Shown: positions 26,778 through 36,154, counted from the first letter of the stretch. The stretch: DNA of 64,000 nt from Flavobacterium sp. NG2 (GCF_034119845.1 NZ_CP139420.1:1094001-1158000); one strand, 5' to 3'. Translations and numbers: made by a program. The notes: generated by a model from the sequence alone, not told the origin.

Positions 26778-29639
26778 ATGAAATACAATCCGAACGAAAT
26801 CGAAGCCAAATGGCAACAATACTGGGCTGATAATAAAACTTTTGCAGCATCCAACACTTCTGAAAAACCAAAACATTATGTACTTGACATGTTTCCTTAT
26901 CCATCAGGAGCGGGATTGCACGTGGGGCATCCGTTAGGGTATATTGCTTCGGATGTGTATTCGAGATACAAAAGACATCAAGGTTTTAATGTGTTGCACC
27001 CAATGGGCTACGATAGTTTTGGATTGCCAGCAGAGCAATATGCGATTCAAACAGGACAACGTCCAGAAGATACAACTCGTGTGAATATTGACGGTGGTTT
27101 TGATAAAGAAGGAAACCAAATTGCAGGTTACAGAAAGCAATTGGACAAAATAGGATTTTCATATGATTGGGACCGTGAAGTACGCACATCCAATCCTGAT
27201 TATTATAAACATACACAATGGATTTTTATCCAGTTGTTCAACTCTTGGTATAATAAAAGTTCAGACAAAGCAGAAGGTATTTCGACCTTAATTTCGATTT
27301 TTGAAAAAGAAGGAAATGGAAATGTGAATGCTGTTTGTGATGATAATATTACTCCATTTTCTGCATCAGAATGGAACGCTTTCGCGAAAGCGCAGCAGGA
27401 AAAAATACTATTGCAGTACCGAATGACCTACCTAGCAGAAACCGAAGTAAACTGGTGTCCGGGATTAGGGACGGTTTTGGCTAATGACGAAATCATCAAC
27501 GGCGTTTCAGAACGTGGTGGCTATCCGGTGGTTCGAAAAAAAATGACCCAGTGGAGCATGCGTATTTCGGCTTATGCAGAGCGTTTATTGCAAGGTTTAA
27601 ATGAAATTGATTGGACAGAAAGTATTAAAGAAAGTCAACGCAACTGGATTGGAAAATCAGTAGGGGCGATGGTTTCTTTTAAAGTGAATGGACATCAAGA
27701 AAATATTTCGGTATTCACCACTCGTCCTGATACTATTTTTGGAGTGACGTTTATGACTTTGGCGCCAGAACACGAATTGGTAGCCAAAATCACAACTCCA
27801 GAACAAAAAGCAGCTGTGGAAGCCTATATCGAAAAAACAGCCAAGCGTTCGGAGCGTGAGCGTATGGCCGATGTAAAAACCATCTCGGGTGTGTTTACGG
27901 GAGCTTATGCAGAACATCCGTTTACTAAAGAAGCTATTCCAGTTTGGATTGGGGATTATGTTTTGGCAGGTTACGGAACAGGGGCTGTAATGGCGGTGCC
28001 TTGTGGTGATGAGAGAGATTATGCTTTTGCTAATTTCTTTAAAGGTCAAAACGGAATGCAGGACATCAAGAACATTTTTGATAAAGACATCTCGGAAGCA
28101 GCTTTTGGAGGTAAAGAAGGTTTTGAATTAGTAAACTCTGATTTCTTAAACGGATTAGGTTATAAAAAAGGAACTCAAAAAGTAATTGAAGAATTAGAAA
28201 AACTATGTCAAGGGTATGGTAAAATCAATTACCGTTTGCGTGATGCGGTTTTTTCGCGTCAACGTTATTGGGGAGAGCCTTTCCCAGTATATTATGTGGA
28301 TGGTTTGCCACAGATGATTGATGCGCAACATTTGCCTATCATTTTGCCAGAAGTGGAGAAATATTTGCCAACAGAAGATGGTTTGCCTCCATTAGGAAAT
28401 GCTACGGTTTGGGCCTGGGATAGTGTTCAGTGTACAGTGGTTAGTAATCAGTTGATAGACAATGTGACCATTTTCCCTTTAGAGTTAAACACCATGCCAG
28501 GTTGGGCAGGAAGTTCTTGGTATTGGATGCGTTATATGGATGCTAAAAACGAAACCGAATTTGCGAGTCAAGAGGCCTTGAAATACTGGGAATCGGTGGA
28601 TTTATATATTGGTGGAAGCGAGCATGCTACGGGTCACTTATTGTATTCTCGTTTTTGGAATAAATTCCTAAAAGACAAAGGTTTTGCTCCAACCGAAGAG
28701 CCATTCAAAAAACTGATTAATCAGGGAATGATTTTGGGGACGAGTGCTTTTGTGTATAGATTGGAAGGGACAAATACTTTTGTTTCTAAAAATAAAATTG
28801 AAGGACAAGCAGTTCAGCCAATTCATACAGATGTTTCCTTTGTAAATGCTTCTGATGAATTGGATATTGAAAAATTTAAAAAATTTAGAGAGGAATACGC
28901 TAATGCTGAATTCATTTGTGATGAAAACGGGAAATACATTGTAGGTCGTGAAGTCGAAAAAATGTCAAAATCCAAATACAATGTAGTGACTCCAGACAAT
29001 ATTTGTAATGAATACGGAGCAGATACCTTGCGTTTATACGAAATGTTCTTAGGGCCATTGGAACAAGCAAAACCATGGAATACGGCCGGTATTTCGGGAG
29101 TATTTGGTTTCCTAAAAAAATTATGGCGTCTGTATTTTGATGAGTCGGGATTGATTGTAACTAATGATGAACCAACGAAAGATAATCTAAAATCATTACA
29201 CAAAACCATTAAAAAAGTGTCTGAGGATATCGAGAGTTTCTCTTTCAATACCTCGGTTTCTCAGTTTATGATTTGTGTAAACGAATTGTCAACGCAAGGT
29301 TGTCATTCTCGTGCAATTTTAGAGCCGTTGGCGATTGTGATTTCGTCATATGCGCCGCATATCGCTGAAGAATTATGGTCGGCTTTAGGACATGAAGGTT
29401 CGATTGCTACGGTAGCTTTTCCAAAATTCGAAGAAAAACATTTGATAGAATCTGAAAAAGAGTACCCTGTTTCTTTCAATGGAAAAATGCGTTTCACCAT
29501 CAAATTGCCTTTGGATTTAACCAAAGATCAAATCGAAGAAATTGTAATGCAAGACGAAAGAACGCAAAAACAATTAGACGGTAGAACACCGAATAAGGTG
29601 ATTATCGTTCCAGGGAAAATTATCAATTTGGTAGGATAG
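26778..29639 (+). CDS. leuS: Leucine-tRNA ligase
   Basis: Class I synthetase charging tRNA-Leu. The HIGH-type motif HVGHPLGY begins at residue 48 and the KMSKS motif lies in KMSKSKYN near residue 728. The editing domain is seen with TTRPDTIFGVTFMTLAPEH and the GTGAVMAVPCGDERDYAFA segment. At 953 residues it is about 90 longer than the E. coli enzyme; extra sequence lies around residues 160-215 and around 660-715, just before KMSKS. The frame is clean throughout, so the insertions appear lineage-specific. Confidence 0.97.
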   Translation: MKYNPNEIEAKWQQYWADNKTFAASNTSEKPKHYVLDMFPYPSGAGLHVGHPLGYIASDVYSRYKRHQGFNVLHPMGYDSFGLPAEQYAIQTGQRPEDTTRVNIDGGFDKEGNQIAGYRKQLDKIGFSYDWDREVRTSNPDYYKHTQWIFIQLFNSWYNKSSDKAEGISTLISIFEKEGNGNVNAVCDDNITPFSASEWNAFAKAQQEKILLQYRMTYLAETEVNWCPGLGTVLANDEIINGVSERGGYPVVRKKMTQWSMRISAYAERLLQGLNEIDWTESIKESQRNWIGKSVGAMVSFKVNGHQENISVFTTRPDTIFGVTFMTLAPEHELVAKITTPEQKAAVEAYIEKTAKRSERERMADVKTISGVFTGAYAEHPFTKEAIPVWIGDYVLAGYGTGAVMAVPCGDERDYAFANFFKGQNGMQDIKNIFDKDISEAAFGGKEGFELVNSDFLNGLGYKKGTQKVIEELEKLCQGYGKINYRLRDAVFSRQRYWGEPFPVYYVDGLPQMIDAQHLPIILPEVEKYLPTEDGLPPLGNATVWAWDSVQCTVVSNQLIDNVTIFPLELNTMPGWAGSSWYWMRYMDAKNETEFASQEALKYWESVDLYIGGSEHATGHLLYSRFWNKFLKDKGFAPTEEPFKKLINQGMILGTSAFVYRLEGTNTFVSKNKIEGQAVQPIHTDVSFVNASDELDIEKFKKFREEYANAEFICDENGKYIVGREVEKMSKSKYNVVTPDNICNEYGADTLRLYEMFLGPLEQAKPWNTAGISGVFGFLKKLWRLYFDESGLIVTNDEPTKDNLKSLHKTIKKVSEDIESFSFNTSVSQFMICVNELSTQGCHSRAILEPLAIVISSYAPHIAEELWSALGHEGSIATVAFPKFEEKHLIESEKEYPVSFNGKMRFTIKLPLDLTKDQIEEIVMQDERTQKQLDGRTPNKVIIVPGKIINLVG

Positions 29640-29683
29640 CCAAATAAGAGAAATTCCAATATTTTAAATTCCAAATTCCAATT

Positions 29684-29730
29684 GTCACACTGAGCTCAGC
29701 CTGTCCTGAGTTTGTCGAAGGATCGAAGTG
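29684..29730. repeat. Dispersed CTGAG/TCGAAGG-type repeat
   Basis: Text reading CACTGAGCTCAGCC, TGTCCTGAGTTTGTCGAAGG and ATCGAAGTG resembles a short intergenic repeat that I recall as common in Bacteroidota genomes. Only one copy lies in this window. Confidence 0.5.
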
Positions 29731-29780
29731 TAATTGGGATTTGGGATTTTTTTTGTTGTAAAAGGAATGTTATATTGTAG

Positions 29781-29800
29781 AGAGGCACTGCAGTGCCTCT
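29781..29800. repeat. Perfect 20-bp palindrome, copy 1
   Basis: AGAGGCACTGCAGTGCCTCT, self-complementary with no loop. Identical copies lie at 29857-29876 and 30822-30841. Confidence 0.9.
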
Positions 29801-29856
29801 TTGCGGGATACGGTTGGAATTTGGAATATCACAATTTGGAATTTTTTTCTGTATAG

Positions 29857-29876
29857 AGAGGCACTGCAGTGCCTCT
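29857..29876. repeat. Perfect 20-bp palindrome, copy 2
   Basis: Identical to copy 1, 76 bases downstream of it, again followed by TT. Confidence 0.9.
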
Positions 29877-30024
29877 TTACATAATGCCTATTCGCAGTAC
29901 GTTTGGGATTTGGAATTTTTAGTATTGGAATTTCCTTTTAAAAATGTCAATTTGGCATTTTTTAAAATTGGTGCACATTTTGATAAATTTAAACTAAATT
30001 AGAAATCAATAAAAAATATAAAAT

Positions 30025-30714
30025 ATGGGAATGGGATATATGATATTGGCTGGTATGATTATGCTAGCGAGTTGGTTAGTAAGTTCGAGACTCAAAAGTA
30101 AATTCGAACATTATTCTAAGTTACATTTACAGAACGGCATGAGTGGTGCCGAGATTGCTCAAAAAATGCTTGCGGATAACGGGATTTACGATGTGCGTGT
30201 TATTTCAACACCTGGCCGTTTAACGGATCATTACAATCCGATGGATAAAACGGTCAATTTAAGTGAGGCAGTATACAATCAGCGTAATGCAGCAGCGGCA
30301 GCAGTAGCGGCACACGAATGTGGTCACGCCGTCCAGCATGCTGTGGGTTATGAGTGGTTAACGATGCGTTCCAAGTTAGTACCGTTTGTAAACGTGGCTT
30401 CGACCTATATGCAGTGGGTGTTGCTTGGAGGGATTTTACTTTTAGAGAGTTTTCCGCAGTTGTTGTTAATTGGAATTATATTGTTTGCCACAACGACTGT
30501 TTTTTCGATTATTACGTTACCAGTAGAATACGATGCGAGTAATCGTGCCTTGGCTTGGTTAGAAAACAAAAGAATGTTGACACAACAAGAGCAAGCAGGT
30601 GCTAAAGATGCTTTAAAATGGGCAGCACGAACCTATTTGGTTGCGGCTCTAGGGTCTATTGCGACACTGTTGTATTATCTTTCAATTTATCTAGGAGGCA
30701 ATAGAAGAGATTAA
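30025..30714 (+). CDS. YugP-type zinc metallopeptidase
   Basis: A 229-residue membrane protease of the neutral zinc metallopeptidase family typified by YugP. The zinc site HECGH (H97, E98, H101) is followed by AVQHAVGYEW. Hydrophobic helices lie at about 5-20, 118-140, 143-162 and 205-222. The motif EYDASNRALAWLE near residue 170 is typical of the family. Both flanks carry the same 20-bp palindrome. Function in the cell is not established. Confidence 0.9.
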   Translation: MGMGYMILAGMIMLASWLVSSRLKSKFEHYSKLHLQNGMSGAEIAQKMLADNGIYDVRVISTPGRLTDHYNPMDKTVNLSEAVYNQRNAAAAAVAAHECGHAVQHAVGYEWLTMRSKLVPFVNVASTYMQWVLLGGILLLESFPQLLLIGIILFATTTVFSIITLPVEYDASNRALAWLENKRMLTQQEQAGAKDALKWAARTYLVAALGSIATLLYYLSIYLGGNRRD

Positions 30715-30817
30715 ATTATAAAGCGAAATCCAGAAAAAATATAAAATTCCAAATTCCAATTTTTACGATTGGGGTTTGGATTTTTTTGTTTTCATATGTG
30801 TTGTGTTATTTTGTGTA

Positions 30818-30845
30818 GTAGAGAGGCACTGCAGTGCCTCTCTAC
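30818..30845. repeat. Perfect 28-bp palindrome containing the 20-bp core
   Basis: The AGAGGCACTGCAGTGCCTCT core (30822-30841) is extended by GTAG and CTAC on the two sides, giving 28 self-complementary bases with no loop. Confidence 0.9.
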
Positions 30846-31012
30846 GTCAACATATCACTGGTCGTTTGTCTGTTCTACGATTGGGGTTTGGGATTTTTTT
30901 GTTGTGAATAGTATTGTGTCGTTTTGTGTAGAGATGTATTGGGGATAGGGCACTGCAGCGCCTCTTTGCTGCATAACGCCATTTATTTTATAAATTAGTG
31001 TTTTTTTCGCAC

Positions 31013-31041
31013 AAAAAAAAACCGCAATTTTTCATTGCGGT
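31013..31041 (-). terminator. Intrinsic terminator after hemD
   Basis: ACCGCAAT (31021-31028) pairs with ATTGCGGT (31034-31041); the A run at 31013-31020 is the U-tract for minus-strand transcripts. Confidence 0.85.
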
Positions 31042-31068
31042 TTTAGTATTATATTGAATAAGGTTATC

Positions 31069-31818
31069 TTATTTTGTCTTATTTGCTTCTACAATGTATT
31101 TTTCCAAAGCCATTGTCATAGAAGGTGTGTCAGGTGTTGGAGCAAGAATGTCAATTCGCAATCCGTTGTCTAAAGCTTCTTTTTGAGTCGAACTTCCAAA
31201 TACTGCTATGCGAGTATTGTTTTGTTTGAAATCAGGAAAATTTTTGAATAATGATTTGATTCCTGTTGGACTGAAAAAAGCCAATACATCATAATAAACA
31301 TCTGCTAAATCAGACAAATCACTCATTACGGTTTTGTAAAAAGTTGCTTGAGTCCAATCTACTTTTAGGTTATCTAAAGTAATTGGGGCATCAGCATTTA
31401 ATTGGTCTGAGGCAGGCAAAAGGAATTTTTCATCCTTATACTTTTTAATCAATGGAGATAAGTCAGCAAAATCTTTGGCTCCAACATAGATTTTACGTTT
31501 TCTGTAAACCACGTATTTTTGCAAGTAGTAGGCAACTGCTTCTGATTGGCAAAAATATTTTAAAGTTTCAGGAACTTTATAACGCATTTCATCGGCTACT
31601 CTGAAAAAATGATCAACAGCATTTCTACTAGTTAAAATAATTGCAGTATAGTTGTTGAGGTCGATTTTTTGAAGACGAATCTCTTTAGCATTTACTCCTT
31701 CTATATGGATAAAAGGTCTGAAATCAATTTTTATTTTATGCTTTTGTTGTAATTCATAATAAGGAGAATTTTCAACTTTAGGCTCAGGTTGTGACACCAA
31801 AATAGTTTTCACTTTCAT
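31069..31818 (-). CDS. hemD: Uroporphyrinogen-III synthase-like protein
   Basis: Closes hydroxymethylbilane to uroporphyrinogen III in haem synthesis. The 249-residue protein shows the low-conservation HemD pattern: an N-terminal half with IILTSRNAVDHFF near residue 60 and a C-terminal half with VLAFFSPTGIKSLFKNFPD near 178, followed by IAVFGSSTQKEAL. Called on these spaced motifs and on its pairing with the DUF4271 gene, an arrangement typical of Flavobacteriia. Other haem genes are not in the window. Confidence 0.85.
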   Translation of the reverse strand: MKVKTILVSQPEPKVENSPYYELQQKHKIKIDFRPFIHIEGVNAKEIRLQKIDLNNYTAIILTSRNAVDHFFRVADEMRYKVPETLKYFCQSEAVAYYLQKYVVYRKRKIYVGAKDFADLSPLIKKYKDEKFLLPASDQLNADAPITLDNLKVDWTQATFYKTVMSDLSDLADVYYDVLAFFSPTGIKSLFKNFPDFKQNNTRIAVFGSSTQKEALDNGLRIDILAPTPDTPSMTMALEKYIVEANKTK

Positions 31819-31831
31819 ATTTTAACAGTTT

Positions 31832-32503
31832 CTAAGCGATACTTTTTGTGTACCAATAATACATCAAAAAATAGGGTGCTATTTCGAGAGTGCAAAGATA
31901 TAAAATAAAATAAAACAACTTACTGAATATTATATTTTGATAATTTTTTATTGACATCAGGTAAGTTACTACGCTGAAAACCAACACTATAGCTATTATT
32001 AATTGTGGAATTATTACAGGAATACTTTCGTTGTAGAATAAAATAATGTTAAAAGGAAGGATGAGCAATCCAATATATGTTCGATATGTAACTTTTTGTA
32101 AGTTAAATTGTTCTACAAACTCTTCAATGTTAAAAGCAGTGGCAATGATTTTTTCAATCAAATATTTTGATAAAATGAAGAAAACAACAAAAGTAATTAT
32201 TTGGATATAAAGAAGGTAATCTGTTTTAGATGCATAGCCAAAAATAGTCAAGGTTAATTGAATGAAAAAAGCAAAAGAAATGGCGTGTACAATAAATAAA
32301 GAAAGAGTAAACCCACTCATTAAATGACTAGAGTCACGGTATATTTTGGAGTATTTGTCTGAAAATATAAGTTTCATAAAATCTCCAAAACGATTCTCGT
32401 TTGTCGATTTGGTAACCGTAATAAGCAAAAAAGACAATACAAATAATATTGTAGCCCAATCCTTGCTTTCAACTATCCTCGGATGAAGTAAATGTTCTGT
32501 CAT
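31832..32503 (-). CDS. DUF4271 membrane protein
   Basis: A 223-residue integral membrane protein with about six helices. An N-terminal segment with KSTNENRFGDFMKLIFSDKY precedes the membrane part, matching DUF4271 of Bacteroidota. Function unknown. It ends 13 bases before hemD and is probably co-transcribed with it; divergent from the glycosyltransferase at 32608. Confidence 0.82.
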   Translation of the reverse strand: MTEHLLHPRIVESKDWATILFVLSFLLITVTKSTNENRFGDFMKLIFSDKYSKIYRDSSHLMSGFTLSLFIVHAISFAFFIQLTLTIFGYASKTDYLLYIQIITFVVFFILSKYLIEKIIATAFNIEEFVEQFNLQKVTYRTYIGLLILPFNIILFYNESIPVIIPQLIIAIVLVFSVVTYLMSIKNYQNIIFSKLFYFILYLCTLEIAPYFLMYYWYTKSIA

Positions 32504-32580
32504 AGTGGAGCAAAATTAGTAATTTTTTGATTCAAACTTTTTATTATAGATTTATTATCATACAAATGCATTAAAAAGTT

Positions 32581-32588
32581 TACTTTTG
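32581..32588 (+). promoter_or_regulatory. -7 box of the glycosyltransferase-pyrC unit
   Basis: TACTTTTG is a perfect TAnnTTTG match 20 bases before the ATG at 32608, implying a very short leader. Confidence 0.55.
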
Positions 32589-32607
32589 CGGTGAAATTAG
32601 TTGAAAT

Positions 32608-33333
32608 ATGAGCGACTGTATTGTTATAATTCCGACCTATAACGAAATTGAAAATATCGAAAGTATCATTCGCGCAGTGTTATCGCAGCATAAAAATTTT
32701 CATGTACTTATTATAGATGATAATTCGCCAGATCACACTGCTGATAAAGTGATGCTACTCCAGTCAGAATTTGAAGGGCGATTGTTTTTGGAAAAACGAA
32801 TGAAAAAATCGGGCTTAGGTACTGCTTATGTTCATGGTTTTAAATGGGCAATTGAAAGAGGGTATGAGTTTATATTTGAAATGGATGCTGATTTTTCACA
32901 CAACCCGAATGATTTAGAAAAATTATATAATGCTTGCCATTTTGGTGATGCTGATTTAGCTATTGGTTCTCGTTATAAAACAGGTGTTAATGTGGTCAAT
33001 TGGCCATTGAACAGAGTTTTGATGTCCTATTTTGCATCTGTCTATGTTCGTATGATTACTGGAATGCAAATTCATGATGCAACTGCTGGTTTTGTATGTT
33101 ATAAAAAACAGGTGTTAGAGACTATTAATCTTGATAAAATCAAGTTTGTAGGCTATGCTTTCCAAATAGAAATGAAATACAGGACCTATTGTAAAAAGTT
33201 TAGTATAGCTGAAGTTCCTATTATTTTTACCGATAGAACCAAAGGGCAGTCTAAGATGAGTAATTCAATTATCGTAGAGGCTGTTTTTGGAGTGATATCA
33301 CTTAGATTGAAAAAAATATTTAATACATTATAA
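32608..33333 (+). CDS. Polyprenol-phosphate mannosyltransferase-like GT2
   Basis: Family 2 glycosyltransferase of the dolichol/polyprenol-phosphate mannose synthase type, 241 residues. The start VIIPTYNEIENIESII and the DxD-type metal site EMDADFSHNP near residue 94 are seen, followed by the family segment ATAGFVCYKKQVLE. There is no C-terminal membrane pair, as in the short class of these enzymes. Probably transfers a sugar to a lipid carrier at the inner membrane; the sugar is not certain. Ten bases separate it from pyrC. Confidence 0.9.
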   Translation: MSDCIVIIPTYNEIENIESIIRAVLSQHKNFHVLIIDDNSPDHTADKVMLLQSEFEGRLFLEKRMKKSGLGTAYVHGFKWAIERGYEFIFEMDADFSHNPNDLEKLYNACHFGDADLAIGSRYKTGVNVVNWPLNRVLMSYFASVYVRMITGMQIHDATAGFVCYKKQVLETINLDKIKFVGYAFQIEMKYRTYCKKFSIAEVPIIFTDRTKGQSKMSNSIIVEAVFGVISLRLKKIFNTL

Positions 33334-33343
33334 TACAAATACA

Positions 33344-34690
33344 ATGAATAGGGTTTTAATTAAGAATGCCAAAATAGTAAATGAAGGGGTGATTTTTGAG
33401 GGCGATGTTTTAATTGAAAATGACTTAATTGTTGAAATTTCAGAAAGCATTAGTGCAAAATCATCTGATTATATGATTATTGATGCCGAAGGAAATTATT
33501 TGATGCCAGGTGCAATTGACGATCAAGTTCATTTTAGAGAGCCAGGATTAACGCATAAAGGGGATATTGAATCAGAATCTAAAGCAGCTGTAGCTGGTGG
33601 GATTACTTCATTTATCGAACAGCCAAATACAGTTCCTAATGCTGTTACTCAAGAAATTTTAGAAGAAAAATATCAAGTGGCTGCTCAAAAATCGTATGCG
33701 AATTACTCGTTTATGATGGGGGCAACTAATGATAATTTAGAAGAGGTTTTGAAAACCAACCCAAAAAATGTTGCGGGTATCAAAATATTTTTGGGTTCGT
33801 CAACTGGGAATATGTTGGTGGATAATGAAGCTACTTTAGAGAAAATATTTTCAAGCACGCCTTTGTTAATTGCTGTTCATTGTGAAGATGAAGCAACGAT
33901 TAAGGAAAATACGGCAAAATATATTGCTGAATACGGGGATGATGTTCCTGTAACAGCACACCATTTAATTCGTTCGACTGAGGCTTGCTATAAATCGTCT
34001 TCAAAAGCAATTGAGTTGGCTAAAAAGACTGGTGCTCGTTTGCATATCTTTCACCTTTCGACTGCTATGGAAATGGATTTGTTTACCAATAAAATTCCAT
34101 TAGAAGAAAAGAAAATTACTGCTGAAGTATGTGTGCACCATTTGTGGTTTACAAATGATGATTATGCAACCAAAGGCAATATGATAAAATGGAATCCTGC
34201 TGTTAAAACAGCTGATGATAGAGAGGCACTATGGAAAGCATTGTTAGACGACCGCATTGATGTAATTGCTACAGACCATGCACCACATACTTTAGAAGAG
34301 AAAAAGCAACCTTATTTAAAAGCACCTTCAGGAGGACCTCTTGTACAACATGCAGTAGTGGCTATGTTTGAGGCGTTTCATCAGGGTAAGATTAGCATTG
34401 AGAAAATCGTCGAAAAAATGTGTCATAATCCAGCTAAAATTTTCCAAATTGAAAAACGTGGTTTTATTAGAGAAGGATATTATGCTGATTTAGTGATTGT
34501 CAATGCAGGATTGCCTTGGGGAGTTAAGAAAGAAAATATTTTGGCCAAATGTGGTTGGTCTCCATTTGAAGGATTTACTTTTAAATCTAGAATCACGCAT
34601 ACTTTTGTTAACGGTCAATTGGTTTATAACAATTTTAAAGTTAAAAACACCAAGGCTGGTAAAAGATTGTTGTTTGACAGGAATTTCTAA
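33344..34690 (+). CDS. pyrC: Dihydroorotase
   Basis: Third step of pyrimidine synthesis, cyclising carbamoyl aspartate. An amidohydrolase fold of 448 residues with the metal motif IDDQVHFREPG near residue 63 (the usual first His of HxH is Gln here), later histidines in AVHCEDEAT and RLHIFHLST, and ATDHAPHTLEEK near residue 305. Length and the C-terminal segment GYYADLVIVNAG fit the class I enzyme. Substitution of the first metal-ligand His by Gln in DDQVHF is a feature to note. It is followed after four bases by the DUF4296 lipoprotein gene. Confidence 0.9.
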   Translation: MNRVLIKNAKIVNEGVIFEGDVLIENDLIVEISESISAKSSDYMIIDAEGNYLMPGAIDDQVHFREPGLTHKGDIESESKAAVAGGITSFIEQPNTVPNAVTQEILEEKYQVAAQKSYANYSFMMGATNDNLEEVLKTNPKNVAGIKIFLGSSTGNMLVDNEATLEKIFSSTPLLIAVHCEDEATIKENTAKYIAEYGDDVPVTAHHLIRSTEACYKSSSKAIELAKKTGARLHIFHLSTAMEMDLFTNKIPLEEKKITAEVCVHHLWFTNDDYATKGNMIKWNPAVKTADDREALWKALLDDRIDVIATDHAPHTLEEKKQPYLKAPSGGPLVQHAVVAMFEAFHQGKISIEKIVEKMCHNPAKIFQIEKRGFIREGYYADLVIVNAGLPWGVKKENILAKCGWSPFEGFTFKSRITHTFVNGQLVYNNFKVKNTKAGKRLLFDRNF

Positions 34691-34694
34691 CACC

Positions 34695-35162
34695 ATGAGA
34701 AAATCAGTTTTCATCGTTTTATTATTGTTTTTTGCAGGCTGCAAAGAGGAAGTCATTCAAAAACCAGAGCATCTTATTGAAAAAGGAGTGATGGTTGATA
34801 TAATGTATGATTTATCTCTTTTGAATGCTATGAAGTATCAAAGCCAAAGTCAATTAGAAGGGTATGATACAAATGAATTGGAATATATTTATAAAAAATA
34901 TAAAATAGATAGCGCCCAATTTATACAAAACAATAATTATTATACGTCTAATTATAAGGAGTATAAAAAAATGTTTGATCAGGTAACCGAAAGGATAAAT
35001 AACGAGAGAATAAAACTGGATACAATAATCAATCGAGAAGAAAACAAAAAAAATCTTTCACTTAAGGAGAAGAGGGTTTCTGATTCATTAAAAAGAAAGA
35101 AAAGTTTAAAAGAACGACTTGAAGAAGGGGCAAAGACAAAAGATGAAGGGGTACTAGATTAA
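34695..35162 (+). CDS. DUF4296 lipoprotein
   Basis: A 155-residue putative lipoprotein: signal segment RKSVFIVLLLFFAGC with the lipobox cysteine at about residue 16, then a domain with VMVDIMYDLSLLNAMKYQ typical of DUF4296, and a charged Lys/Glu-rich C-terminal tail likely to be helical. The start at 34695 was chosen because it gives the signal peptide directly; the frame stays open upstream inside pyrC. Its stop overlaps the convergent dehydratase gene by four bases. Function unknown. Confidence 0.88.
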   Translation: MRKSVFIVLLLFFAGCKEEVIQKPEHLIEKGVMVDIMYDLSLLNAMKYQSQSQLEGYDTNELEYIYKKYKIDSAQFIQNNNYYTSNYKEYKKMFDQVTERINNERIKLDTIINREENKKNLSLKEKRVSDSLKRKKSLKERLEEGAKTKDEGVLD

Positions 35163-36154
35163 TTTTTCAATTTAGAAATATCCTTAATATATTGATGAAT
35201 ATCTAAAAAGCTGGTTTTTAAATCAGCTTTTATTTTTTCATTTGAAAAGGTCGTTTTTGTGTAGGAAGACTTAGCAGTGTATCGAGTTAGTTTTCTTTTA
35301 GTTTTGAAAAGAGCCGACTTAATCCAATCGATGCGCCAAGCAATTTCTATTAACCAAGGTTTTAAATGAGTTTGAGGGCGTTTTTTATGTAGTGCGTCAC
35401 TCATTGTGTAAATGATATCTCTAAAGCTACAATTTTCGGCAATAAGCGTGTATCGCTGATTTGAAATAGCACTTTGCATGAGTTCAACCGCTATTCGAAC
35501 CACATCGGTTACGGCAATAAAACCAGTTGTACCGTCGGTGTAATAAGGTAGCCCTTTGGAGACTTTTTGAAATAACAAACCACTTCCTTGATTATAAAAA
35601 CCAGGGCCAAGGATAATTCCAGGGTTTATGATGATGCTGTTTAAGCCTTCTTGTTGTCCGCGCCATAATTCCATTTCGGCTCCATATTTTGAAATAGCAT
35701 AGTCTGAGTGTGGTTTTTCGGGGTTCCACTCTGTTTCTTCGGTAATTATAGTTTCATGTTCTGCTAAATCGCCTAAGGCTGAAGTAGAACTGAAATGACA
35801 TAGTTTTTGGATGTTTTTGTCGATGCAAAAATTGACAATATTGGCTGTTCCTTCGATATTGGTTTTTCGCATGGCATTTTCGTCTTTTGGATCAAAAGAA
35901 ATAATGGCAGCACAATGATAGACATAGTCGATATCAATAAATGCTCTTTCTAACGATGGGATATCAGTAATATCGCCTTCGAACCAGTCAATTCGAGAAA
36001 ATAAAGTTTCTTTTTTGTAAAGTGAGAAAAGAGATTTCGTTTTTTCAATACTTTGAGGAGTACGATAAAGAGCACGTACTTTTTCTTCATTTTCAACCAA
36101 ATGAAGTAATAAATGTGCGCCCACTAAACCTGTGCCTCCCGTAACTAAAATCAT
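35159..36154 (-). CDS. NAD-dependent epimerase/dehydratase family protein
   Basis: Extended short-chain dehydrogenase, 331 residues. The Rossmann motif GGTGLVGAHL begins near residue 6, the acidic DWFEGDITD segment near 56, and the catalytic YAISK near 152 (Y152, K156) with an upstream serine in HFSSTSALGD. The C-terminal part resembles sugar-epimerase or dihydroflavonol-reductase-like members; substrate not assignable. Single gene with 257 noncoding bases to tyrS. Confidence 0.88.
   Translation of the reverse strand: MILVTGGTGLVGAHLLLHLVENEEKVRALYRTPQSIEKTKSLFSLYKKETLFSRIDWFEGDITDIPSLERAFIDIDYVYHCAAIISFDPKDENAMRKTNIEGTANIVNFCIDKNIQKLCHFSSTSALGDLAEHETIITEETEWNPEKPHSDYAISKYGAEMELWRGQQEGLNSIIINPGIILGPGFYNQGSGLLFQKVSKGLPYYTDGTTGFIAVTDVVRIAVELMQSAISNQRYTLIAENCSFRDIIYTMSDALHKKRPQTHLKPWLIEIAWRIDWIKSALFKTKRKLTRYTAKSSYTKTTFSNEKIKADLKTSFLDIHQYIKDISKLKN

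Larger units (their letters stand above)
29640..30024. other. Repeat-bearing spacer between leuS and the metallopeptidase
   Basis: 385 bases without a credible gene. It holds the dispersed element at 29684-29730, two perfect 20-bp palindromes (29781-29800 and 29857-29876) and repeated AT-rich words of the type AATTTGGAATTT. A short frame across 29793-30002 is built from these repeats and is not accepted. Confidence 0.7.
30715..31068. other. Repeat-bearing spacer after the metallopeptidase
   Basis: 354 bases between convergent genes. It holds a third copy of the palindrome, a degenerate fourth copy (GGGCACTGCAGCGCCTC at 30948-30964) and the terminator at 31013-31041. No gene is seen. Confidence 0.7.

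Noticed and set aside
29793..30002. Open frame downstream of leuS
   Set aside because: Composed of palindrome and AT-word repeats, with no domain or start signal.
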